A DNA stretch of 62,000 nucleotides from Cristatella mucedo (Eukaryota > Bryozoa > Phylactolaemata > Cristatellidae): the NCBI GenBank assembly GCA_009760855.2, contig WPIO01000002.1, positions 11,570,001-11,632,000 on the forward strand, written 5' to 3'. The notes under the pieces are model-generated. The model was not told the origin of the DNA. It ran no database searches and saw only the letters and a list, made by a program, of their open reading frames with translations. The position numbers were made by a program, and so were the translations under genes. How positions within the stretch are numbered: the first letter of the stretch is position 1; every line of letters begins with the position of its first letter. Positions 43,250-54,200 of the stretch are shown here, piece by piece.

Positions 43250-44445
43250 GTCAACGAGGTCATATCATGAGTGAGGTCATGTCAGTAACTATCATGTTGT
43301 AGCATTCTAATAATGGTGACATGTTAAGTTTGATGCGCTGCTTGCTTAGGAGCCAGCGCAGGTGCGCTAGTATTACTGTAATGTGGAAACTGAGATACTC
43401 ACGAGATAAAAGCCTAGCTGCTGAGCTTGGCACCAACTATAGGCGCCTAATTGTGATTGTAATTAAGTGATAATGGATAAGTGATTGCTCGTGCCGGTAA
43501 ACCAGTGAGCAGGGAGTAACAGAAGTCGAGAGGAAATGTCAAAAATCCGTGGACTAATTTTGATGTTGAATCCCTGTCTAAGCAAGCCCGAATTTCAACA
43601 CTGTTATGCAGCTGAAATCAGGCAGAATTGACTAGTATAATCATCCAATGAAACTATTAGGGCTAATTTGGAATAGGACACCCATCTTACGTGCAGTACA
43701 AAAGAAGATGTGCTGGCGGAGCCAATTTTGAGCAATAATTTTTTGATTTCCTGAGAAAAATTGGTTTAACCCTTACTATTAACTTGGTTTATCGTCAGCA
43801 AATTTGAGAAAACCTGCTGCCATCCATGTGCGAATGCAAGCAAAACATCCAGCAAGGGCGTTTAAAGAATTTGAAATGCTGGATGGCTGGTAGGGATCAA
43901 AGCAAATTACAACTGATTGTCATCTGCATAAAATTGAAAGACTAGATTGTGCTTGGCAATTGAATCGGAAAGAAGGAGTGTATAAATTTGAAAATAACCA
44001 GACAAAACACAGCACTCTGAGGTACACCGTACTTCAATGATTTCGCAAATGACCTCGGTCAGTTCACATCAATGCTCTTGAGTCCCGTTGAGATAGGATC
44101 ATTACAGTGCAGTGCCAGTGATGCTCAGGCGTAATGAGAGGCGCTTAAGAAATACTTTATGATCAACTCTATCATAACGCTGCCGAAGAATCAATCAAAA
44201 AAGCAGAAAGGCTTTACCTCAGTCGGCTTCCCTGAGAAGATTGTTACCACCCTAAGCAACGTTGACTCGTTTGAGTGATGAGGTCTAAATCAGAATGAAA
44301 CTTACTTGTTAAATTTGTGGTTTCAATATAGCAGTTCATCAGTTCTGCCCTAACTTCTTTTATTGTCTTTGAGAAGAACCATAGAATGGAAACTGAGTGG
44401 AAGCTGTTCAAGTTCTCCTGGCCTAGCGTTGCTTTCCTAATTAGT
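43250..44445 (-). mobile_element. LINE-B reverse transcriptase
   Basis: Read on the minus strand, it runs from the finger/motif-A region (about 44,300) through GVPQSAVFCLVIFKF and FQFYADDNQL (intact YADD near 43,925) to TSKLVHGFLTFPLDFCYSLL and a terminal LRWLLSKQRIKL at about 43,300. Frameshifts and stops are frequent. It lacks the 3' UTR. Confidence 0.8.
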
Positions 44446-44469
44446 TGCCTAAAAAAAACTTTTAATTAG

Positions 44470-44650
44470 TACTAGCTGATTTAACAGCCTTTTTTGTAAA
44501 GCGACAGAAGAGCCTTTACCAGGCTATCACCACCGCTTGCAGCGGCGATAAAAAATCGCCCACTGCAGGATTCGATCCCACGACATTGGTTCCCCAGGTC
44601 GTGAAAAGCAGCTGCCTTACTTTGTGTACCATCACGGCTTTTGAAAAGCT
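44470..44650 (-). mobile_element. SINE-1 (tRNA-derived)
   Basis: Minus strand: atggtacacaaagtaaggca, an anticodon-arm remnant, a B box gtgggatcgaatcctgcag, and the SINE-1 tail (gcaagcggtggtgatagcct, cgctttacaaaaaaggctgt). Confidence 0.85.
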
Positions 44651-45559
44651 CAGTAACATAACCCGAGCCTAATGACATATTTATGATGTTAGTTATGCAT
44701 GGCAGCAGCAGATCTATGCATTATAGAAGTAGGGCTGTGCGAATAGGGCCTACAGGACTAGGAGCGTTGAATCGTTTGGCTGTTGACTGTGTTCTTTGAC
44801 GGTAGGATGAATTTTAGCATACGGTTACTCGTGTCCTCCTTTAATGTAGACATTGAGTTAGTGCACTGAATTGAGGGACATAAGTCGTGTGGGGTTGCTA
44901 TTAAGATAGCCAAGTCCAAAGAGAATGCTGCTACCTCAGTGACGCACTCTCCAATCTAGTCTATCTTGCTGATATAGAAGTTAGAAAAGCAATTTTTCTG
45001 GCCACCACAAGGATCACTAGGTAAGGAGCAGATTTGGAAGCGACCAAGGAGCTGGTTGATGTTAGATGTAGGTATTTTTGGATTACGCATCTGTGAATAA
45101 ACAATTTCTTGTGGAAACTAGAATTCGCCTTCGCTAGGATTGATCATCGTGATCTATATTAATCTCCGGGTGCCCGACGATGGACAATCAGTCTTGATCT
45201 TTTGCATGCTTTTTCAAGTTTTCGCTTCGTAAATGTTGCCCTAATGAGATGGATAAATTCTTCCGGCAGTCAGAAGTTCATTCCCTGTTATTAGGTGCGA
45301 TGAGTGAAAACAGTCATGCTAATCCTCTGAACTCAGAACTGTTAATATATCAAAAGCTAAAAATTACAATGCAGTGTCAAAACCTCGATGCAGTATCTAA
45401 GCTAGTTGTATTTAAAGACTTTAGCACGAAAGCCTACAGTCTTCGTAATTTTCAATTCATAGCTTCAAGATTATTAGACCATTACGTGTGTTTTACGTCG
45501 AGTTATTCCGCTACTAGTTTGTATGAGCTGAATAAAGTCAAGCATTGCTGGGCAGGGAT
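44651..45559. other. No gene recognised; 122-codon open frame
   Basis: A plus-strand frame with an ATG runs 45,249-45,617. It has SELLIYQKLKITMQCQNLDA and FIASRLLDHYVCF, but no recognised domain. It extends into the start of copy B, where copy A does not keep it open, so it is probably fortuitous. Confidence 0.35.
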
Positions 45560-46034
45560 GGACCTACCGTTTCTTAAGAGGTGCTCATCTAGGACGCTTG
45601 GTATACGTTGGTGTTAAAGCATTGCATCGTGGAGGGAAGTTCGGTAGGAGGGTCAGGCCGAATAGCAGAGACCTCGACTTGGTTGCAGACAGCGTCACAT
45701 GAGACTTTAGGTTGTTCGACTCGCATGTAATTTTGAAGGCCGAAAAAAGACTCGTTTTAAGGTAAATGAAATCTACATGTGATCAGACGGCCGAACGCGG
45801 TGTCGACTTATGCTGATAAGGTGCAATGTCGGAAGAACATTTGGTCAACGATGAAACGGCCTTTTATATGTTTTTGGAGTTAAACGTGATTTCGGAGGCT
45901 GGAAGACACAGCCAGCGCAAGCATGTTGGTGGCGAACCAGACCAGTTGGGTGACAGTTATTGGTATCACTTAGAGTGCGAAGATTACGATTTCCATCTTA
46001 AGAAAGAGAGCGTCAGAAGAGTCCGAGAGGATGC

Positions 46035-46298
46035 TGGGATAGCTAGTATGTAGGCAAGAAATTACCGCAACCGTCGGCAACTGACCGCTAGCTCGATTGA
46101 GAAACAGAAGTTCAATAATTGAATAGTAGGAGCAAAGATAGACACAAGGAGATTTGACGTCAAATTTTTCAACTTAAAGTCTCATTGTGTCTCTCTTTGC
46201 TTCAACTAAACAGTTATTGAACTTCTGGTTCTCAATTGAGCTAGCGGTCAGTTGCCGATGGTTGCGGTAATTTCTTGCCTACGTACTAGCTATCCCTG
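46035..46298. repeat. Long inverted repeat, about 120-bp arms
   Basis: The left arm (about 46,035-46,157) and right arm (about 46,180-46,298) are reverse complements with few mismatches. For example, gcaagaaattaccgcaaccg pairs with the complement of ggttgcggtaatttcttgc, and actgaccgctagctcgattg with the complement of caattgagctagcggtcagt. The centre is a small AT-rich loop holding tgacgtca. Copy A has only the left-arm sequence once, followed by the GA run, so the fold-back arose in copy B. Confidence 0.92.
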
Positions 46299-46559
46299 TA
46301 GCAGAGAGTAGACATCTTCTTGTTTTAGCAGCCGAGCAGTTCGTCAACTTCAGACAGATGTCAGTAAGAGCAAAAAGTGACACGAGCGTCGTTAATTATC
46401 TGCAGCCAACAACTAGTGGTTCATTTCACAAAGAGCGCCATTCCAGAGGAACAAGCTACAAGCAATTTCCGAGGTTTGCGCCGGCTCACTCACCACTAAG
46501 ATAGAGAACCTCTGAGCAAGTCTAACCAAATAAGGCGAAGATTGGTTAAGAAAATTGCC

Positions 46560-48135
46560 ATCGTTCTGACGGGAGAAGGGGTACTGCGGCTAGTAACAGG
46601 GGTACGGTGGTTGGTTCGGCATCGGCGGCTCCATAAACCTTCACAGAAACACGCATTGGACACGTAGATGTACTGCCCGAATGAACTCGCAAGCGCAGCT
46701 AGCTTGCATAGTTGAAATATACCACCTGGCCACCCAAGGCCGGAGACGCAACGACATGACTTCGCGCGACGTAGACGTGGCGGGAGGCGGTGAGTTAACG
46801 ATAAAACCGCCATTTGCGCGTAACTGGTATGGCGTTATAGGCAAAGGGCTCTCGTTACAAGACCCTGTAACGCGAAAGGCTCGGCGGAGGAGGCGTAACC
46901 TGCAACTTGCCAAGCGGCGTAAACTTCTTCCAAATGCGATTCGGTGCGCCGTACGTAGGTCGCTGCTTAGAAGGGAATTTCTGGCGCCAGCCTACTTACC
47001 GTTTACCAAGGGGTCGTGGGGTCGTGAGCTCGTGGCACGTGAATTGGAAAGAGATGCGCACGTACACACACATATGGGATTTTACTGAACTCTATCCGCA
47101 AGCGCACAATGTCGCTGCGCGTCTGGTCAAGTTTTATCCTCACACTTCTCACACTGTCTCTCACCTAAACGAGCCCTCGTGGGCGCGAAACACCTCCACG
47201 CACTTAAACCACCGGCCGCCATACTGGGCACAACTCAAATAGACGGAGCGCCTGAGCAACCGGAACTTGAACCGTGACCAAAGAACTAGGGCTCCGCTTC
47301 TCCTTCGCAAGGCACGCATACTGAGGGCCGTTTAGCCGACGACAGCACAATCCCTTCCTCCACTCTACCGGACTGACTCTGGTTCGCAGCGCCAAACCCT
47401 CACGCCGTGACCGCGCGCGCGTACGCGCACAAACGCACAGACGCTAAACGCGAGGTGCGTGACGCGGGCGTTATTCGACCTTGATCGGCGGCGTCCAGTC
47501 GAATTCTCCTGGCGCCGATTCGCTCCGTCCCGTCAGTCGTCGGCAAACAGCCCGCCGGCTGTTTCGCTCACTTTAAGAGAAAGCGAGCACGGCAACTGCC
47601 GGCGAATGCGTCGAAACGGAGTCGTAGGCGACGAAGAGAAGAAGGCGCAGAAGAAGAAGAAGAAGGAGAACCCCTGAGCGAGAGCGTCGTGTGTCCAACT
47701 CTCGAATAACTAGCCGCGACAAGAGGGGGCAAGAGTTTTAGTTGATTGAATTGGGCCCGGCACCGTGGGCCGTTGCGGTGAGGTAACTAATGCCTTCACT
47801 CGACCCAGCGAACGAGCAGCCCCGTCCAGCTTGAATGCCGAAAAGGTTCCAGACGGTTCTCTTTGGACAGAGTTAAGGCCCGAGTTTGACAGGCCTACCA
47901 AAATCGACCAGCTGCTCCTGCGGATAGCAGTCCGGTTAATTCTACGCGCCGAATCGCTGCGGCCGGTCCCGCGAGCTTCGCAGCTCGCGTTTAAGCCCTA
48001 TCTCCCCATCTCGCCACGCTGCTGCACCTCTCTGGCTCACTCCTCGAGGGCGCAGGCGTTTTTCCCGAGCAGTTCTACTCTGTGCTAAAATTGAGCCAGG
48101 CTGGCGTTGTGCTACAAAACTGCCCGATCTCTTAG
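46560..48135. other. CpG-rich insert specific to copy B
   Basis: About 1.6 kb with no counterpart in copy A (12,890-12,990). It is markedly richer in G+C and CpG than its flanks. The minus strand at its low end reads MEPPMPNQPPYPCY, a TAG stop, then PQYPFSRQND, which looks like the start of a Pro/Tyr-rich protein with one nonsense codon. A plus-strand basic frame at 46,681-47,088 (ARRRRRNLQLAKRRKLL) overlaps it. It could be a retained CpG-island promoter of a lost gene. No family is recognised. Confidence 0.35.
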
Positions 48136-51100
48136 GAGCATCTCGCTCAGAGGCCGATAGTCCGTCGGGAGGGGCGGGCTTCTTCCTGGCACCAAAGAAA
48201 TCGTCATCACAAATGTAACGGCAACTGATTCCGGCAGAGTTAGTTGCAGTTTTATATGTGCTAGCGAATCTAAAGTACACGGCACAAAGGATGGCAAAAG
48301 CGAGCAGCGGAAGGAAAGCGATGAGGGAACTGCTCCCTCAGACCCCCCTCTCTCCTCGAACCATTGCCTTTTTGACGGCGCTTTCCCACGACAGCAGCAG
48401 CCGTCATGATTCCAGCGTCTAGCTAGATGGATTCCGTCTGCTCGATTAGAGGGGCTGCTGCATTTATTGAGCCTATCGAACCTTTTTGCAAACGTGAAAA
48501 TTCAAGAGAACGCGTGATCTCGAAAATAGTCTTCGCGGGCTGGGCGTCGGAAAACTACTGGCGATAGCTGCCGACGGTCAATGCAGCGCTCGGCCGACTG
48601 GCCTGCACTGGGATCTTGGCGGCCGTGAGTCTCCCTTAAAACAGGTCAGTGACTGAGGGAGTCTGGCGTAAACCGGTATCTGAGCATCATGCCGCCAACG
48701 TAGGTCTTATGGCGGTTCGAGCCGAAACTGAGTGTGCCTAGTTTCTAATGTTGATGCCATTAATGAGTATGCCGGGGTTCGCTCCGGGACAGCGGGCTCC
48801 AGGGTCGCAGTCTTGAGCCCCCTTCCTTTCGTTCGAGCGAAACGGTCTCGACCGAGGTGACTGGCTGTCCGATGCCGTCCCGCTACCTGTCTCACTCCAG
48901 TGGCATTGCCCAAGTAGCCTAAATTTGGCAAGGAGCAAGGCACCAGGTTCGAATGACGGGGGTTAAGCAGGGCGAACTCGTTCGCCACGCGACCGCCATG
49001 ATGCAACGAAAGGCTGCAATCCACCAAAAAGAACATCGAATAGAAATCGGAACGCGAAGCCACAACTTCGAGTTGATCCTGTCACACGCTAGGTGCAACG
49101 GCGTCCACTTAAGCAGAGATCTTAGCTGCCAACACAGAGCTCGGTGACAGTGCTTATCCCAGCCAACTAGCGACAGATACTGGTGAAACCTCGAGAGTCT
49201 CAGCTCTCAACTTGCTGGTCCAGAACCCCTGCAGGCGCATGAGCCGACTGTATCGGATTACGGCAGCAATGAATAGCGCCCATACCTCAACATAACAGGA
49301 ACATATCAGTAGCATAGAGAAGTCTATAAAACAGAGACTTGTAGAGGATTAAAAGCTACCAGCATCGGCAATTGCTTGGTACAATAGCTATCAGCTTAAA
49401 GCCTGGAGCTCAACTCAGCTTCACAGCTAGGACGCTAAATCACTGCCTATTGCATAACTTCGGCTTTTATGCTGCCTTTGCCATAGATCACATCACAATC
49501 GGTTCCTCCGTATTTATTCTTCAGGAGCCATCAGTATGAGTATGAATATGAGCCATGAGTATGAGCCAGATATGAGTATGGATAATCTAGCCGATTCAGC
49601 ATGTCCCAATTCAATATTAAGCTGCACGCTGCCATTTGAATGGAGCACTCAGCATTTCACTTCGTTGGGCTCGTGCATTCCAATCCACAATCCAGCCACC
49701 GAGCTGCTTGAAATCTGCAAGATCCTGAAGATGCAATTGCGCTCGAATGTTAAAGCAAACTTCGGTGTAAATGGGCTAGTAAACGTGCTGGTAATTGGAA
49801 TGCACGGTCTTATATTATGGATACACGTGTTCTTATACGTGCATGCTGCTAAGACCGTTCCAAGCCCCCGGGCACAATATCCGCAATATCGATGCGCACT
49901 AGCTGCATTATTGATTTAGGTTTTTTTCGGGGTCACCGAACAATACCAATGTTCGCTCTTATCGAGACTCTGGCAAGCACGCAACACAAAGCTGAACTAA
50001 AATAACTTACTCAAAAAGCTACTGAAGACCAGCCATTATCATTAAGGCATTGCAGCTGAAGCTTTGAATAAAGTTAATCTTGCTTTGAACACCTTATATT
50101 TGTTGTGCGTATTGAATACTCGGTCGGAGTAACATGCACTTTTAACTTTGCATGCACTTTCAGCAGTGCATGCACTGTCCACTTTGCATTAACGGTGCGC
50201 TTTCGGAACATGTGGGGGGAATGCTAAAATGCCAATAGGTTTGCAATGCCTCACTCGTTAATGGGATAATTTTAAAGCTAATCTAACTGGTCGTCGTTCG
50301 ACCGATACTTGAAAAGCCTGTCTTGAATTCATTCTGATGTTGTTTGGTCTCCATTCTTGTTTCGGATGTCCTTGGCAAAAATCAAAAGAGTTATCCCAAC
50401 GTGTTATCCCGCAACACCATTCCAGGTCCCGCTCTATTCCACGTGAAGGATGACATTCTGAAAAGTTACGATGAGAGAATCGTCATAAAGTCAATCCTCC
50501 TTGACCAGGGAAATCCCTCGCCGCCATCGATCATTCATTTCTCAAGTAAATGAGTACAGTGATCGGTCTTGAGTGATGAAACTGTGGCACGGTCTGAATC
50601 GTACTTGTCTGATCGCGCCGTACTCGGCGTCACATTGCGGATTTTTCCGATTTATCTATAGCGAACAATATTTAGGCCAATATGTACCATTTTCTCAAAG
50701 GAAAAAGCGTCTTAAGCATTTAGCTGGAATGAGTGACCCTGCCATCCCAAGGGGATATGCCGGGAGTGTGACGGGCGTTGCGGTCTTAAGTTAGGTCTTA
50801 AAATTCGCGACTGGTAACGCTTGAAAGTATTATTCAGAAGATCTCCTCTACAATTATTCATCCTTAATGTTTTCACTTCATTGAACGAGGAATTTCGAAT
50901 GATGTAATCGGACTGAGGACACGGTTTTGGTTATCAGACCTGAGAGTACACAGCTGTATGCACTGCTGTTGAGTAAACCGTCTAGGCCGATGCCGTTTTC
51001 TTTAGAGTAGATCTCTAACCAATCAAGTTCTTATGCATTGCCAATACTTTCAATAAAATGTATATGACCATTGGGGATCCTCGATGCCAGGATGTTATAT

Positions 51101-51236
51101 TTAGTAATACATGCAGTAATTTGGAGTAATTTAATTTAATAATAAGTGCATTGAAACACCTGCGTGATATCTGTCACTCGAATGCACTTCACAAAAGCAA
51201 AGCGAATCCCCTGGTAAGACAGTTATCGTAGCTCGA

Positions 51237-54200
51237 CTAAGTGCATGTCTCACAGATAAAGTACATGTCGCGCAACGGTTTATCGCATTGTTGATTGTTC
51301 CATGAGTAATCGCGCTTGTTCCACAGGTACACGCAGAACTCATTTCGGCGATTTGGTTCATAAGCTGCCCAGTGTAAATACGCCAACGGCTTGTTGCCGC
51401 AGCTCCAGAACCAGCGGTATGGATAGCTGTTAGAACGAGCCCCTATCCAGAAGTTATGACGACTGAGACCTAAAACGGAACCGTAACTAATTACCTAAGT
51501 ATTGCCGACCGGCGGCACCTAGCATTCCTTCAAATATCGCTTGGTGTTCTATATATTAAATGCTACTCCAATGGGGTTGTACGAGAGACTGGCTACGAAA
51601 AGCGAGAATGGGCTCAGTGGGCTTGCGACAACAAAATCTAATGATAACTGCAGTCAGCTGAGCAGGCGGAGGTTTGCTCGGGTTTGGGGAAGAAGGAAAG
51701 ATGGAGGGTTGGTCACGTCTGTGAGCTGCTTGAGGTGGGCGCGATGGACCTGGGTCAAGCCTATTCACGATTTCTTAGCGAGCTCCAACTCCAAGCAGCA
51801 GCAATTTTAGGGCTCGCTGTGAGTGGACTGAAAGTAGTTCGATCGCTTCGCGGACAGTCTGCATGTGATCAAATTGTGTTAACCGCACAAGCACCCGATA
51901 AATAGCAATAGGTTCAATCAGCCCAGCCGACGATAGACAGTGATAGCTGCCACTCGGATAAAGAATTAAAGCCACCATTGAAAGGAACGATGAATCGCCG
52001 GCATGCCATAGCAATTGCGTTTTTTGTTCAAGCATGCAAATGACCCCAGCTTACACACCAGTAACTCATAGGATGGAAAATTGCTTTCTTTTTCAGCATT
52101 CATGCAACCTCGGCGTGTGATCGAGTTCATTGAAGAGTAATTAAACTGAGAAGTAGAGATATGAGAAACCAACCCATGCTTACCTGAATGTTTTTCTATA
52201 AAGTTCACGAGGGACCCCCACTCCATGGCACTGTTGATTTCTACTAGACTGAGACCTTTCTCTTGACAGAAGCCTTCTGCGTCATCCCAGTTCAAAACAC
52301 GTGTGACAAAGTGGTACACATGGCCGTTAGTAGGGTCTGGTAGCAGAGATGAACATCGACTGTCAATAGAGCTCGTGCAATTGGTCAGTGCAAGGCTGTC
52401 AAATCTGCCTTGCCAGTTCAAATCGGCGGTAAACTCATCGGCAGTAAATTCAGCGGCAGTAAATTTATCGGCAGCGAATTCGTCGGATAACATTGGAGCT
52501 ACATTGCCAACCGTGCGCTTCATTTAGGTTGCAGCCACATCCTATTACAGGATTACTGCGGTTGACAAAAAAGCTGGATGATACATTTTGGAGATGAAGG
52601 AATGACTTACCACGACCTTTGATGGATAACGGATCTAACATTCCTGTAAAAAAAGAAGATATTTCAATTCAACAGAAGAAGCGAGCAGCGACTCTCCGGA
52701 AGCACGCCATACTTTCCATACTACAGAAACTGTAAAACTAAACTGCTATGCCACTATTCACTGCTGAGGAACTTCACGAGTCTAAAAATAAATCCATAGA
52801 ACCTAGATTTGTATAACTCGAGAAATTATTGGCTGCAATAAAACCTAGGAATTGTATTCGCGTGAGTAGCATCGAAGGAAGTCTCAAGGGATCATGCTGA
52901 AGTGGTCAAATCTAGCCGCCCGTACCCTGTAGCCTGTCGATTCGGCTGATGGCTTGAGCCATGATAATGCCAGTCAAGCCTCATTAGAAAGAGTGAGAAA
53001 CTTGCAAATCTGACATTTCTTTCACTATATAGTAATAAATTCATGATTTTACTGGTCACAATGGCATGGCAAATAATGACAAGTTATAGCTATGTGTTGA
53101 GGACGTCTTACATCTTACAAATCGGCTCTAATTTTATCAGATCATGTTGTTATTTGACTTTCATTGACTACAGTGGCTATATAAATTTAAAAAATCCGTC
53201 AACGAAGTCATTCCTTTCACTCAAACATTCGGCTGTAACTTATGCCTGATCTCCCACGAACCAATTGGGAAGGTCAAGCAGCTCTACTTTTAAGAATCTT
53301 CGAGAAGTTGTATCGTCTGCTTGAAAAATTAAGCAATGTTCACTCTTTTTTATAGGGCTGCGATATTAAAGCACTACACTAGTAAAAAAAAGCAAAAGCA
53401 CACCAATATAAAGCACATAACGCGATTTCAAGTAATTTTGTACTACAGTTCCGGCATGGATTTAGATAAGGCTCTAAGTATTGACTTTGATCACTCCACC
53501 ACATTGAGCTCAAACATCGGGATGTGAAGGTAGTAAGCTGTGTCAAGCTCTATACCAACACATGTAAGCTGGGCTATATGCAGATAGCATTGGAGTTATT
53601 TCCTGTTATGCTAATTAGCACTATACCTAGTGCGCCACATGTTTCAGCAACTCATCTGTCCGATATTGCCTTTCCGTAGCCAAGCAAAACTATTGGACCA
53701 TAGATAGGATAGTAGGCATACAGGATGGTTACAATAGAATGCATGTCTGTAAACTAACCATCTCAGTCTCTTTCCACAACTGCTTCGGAAGCAGTGTCGC
53801 CATATTTATTCCAGGCATGCCTTTCTTGCAGCCTTCCTAGTCCTCCGATTGGCTTGCTGTTGATACAGATAGATGAACCTTCAAAGAGTTAATTTTATGG
53901 TGTCTATGAGCCTCGCGGTAATATCTTCTAAAAGTAACCGTCGAAGTTAATACCGACACAAGATCATTTATCCAAGTACCCTCCTGCTCTGGTCATAAAC
54001 TGACCAGTCGGTCTCGGGATCTTGACCCCAACCAAGCGTTTGTGAGCAGTGAAGCCGTGGCAGAGTTACAACAGCTGGCCCACGTCTCGCTCCGCTTTTT
54101 TACGTCCGGTCCAACGTGAAGATGTCTTTTTTGCAGCATCATTGGGCCTTGCATTCTCTCACCAACCAGGTGAATCCAGTAGAATAGTGGCAGAACTTCT

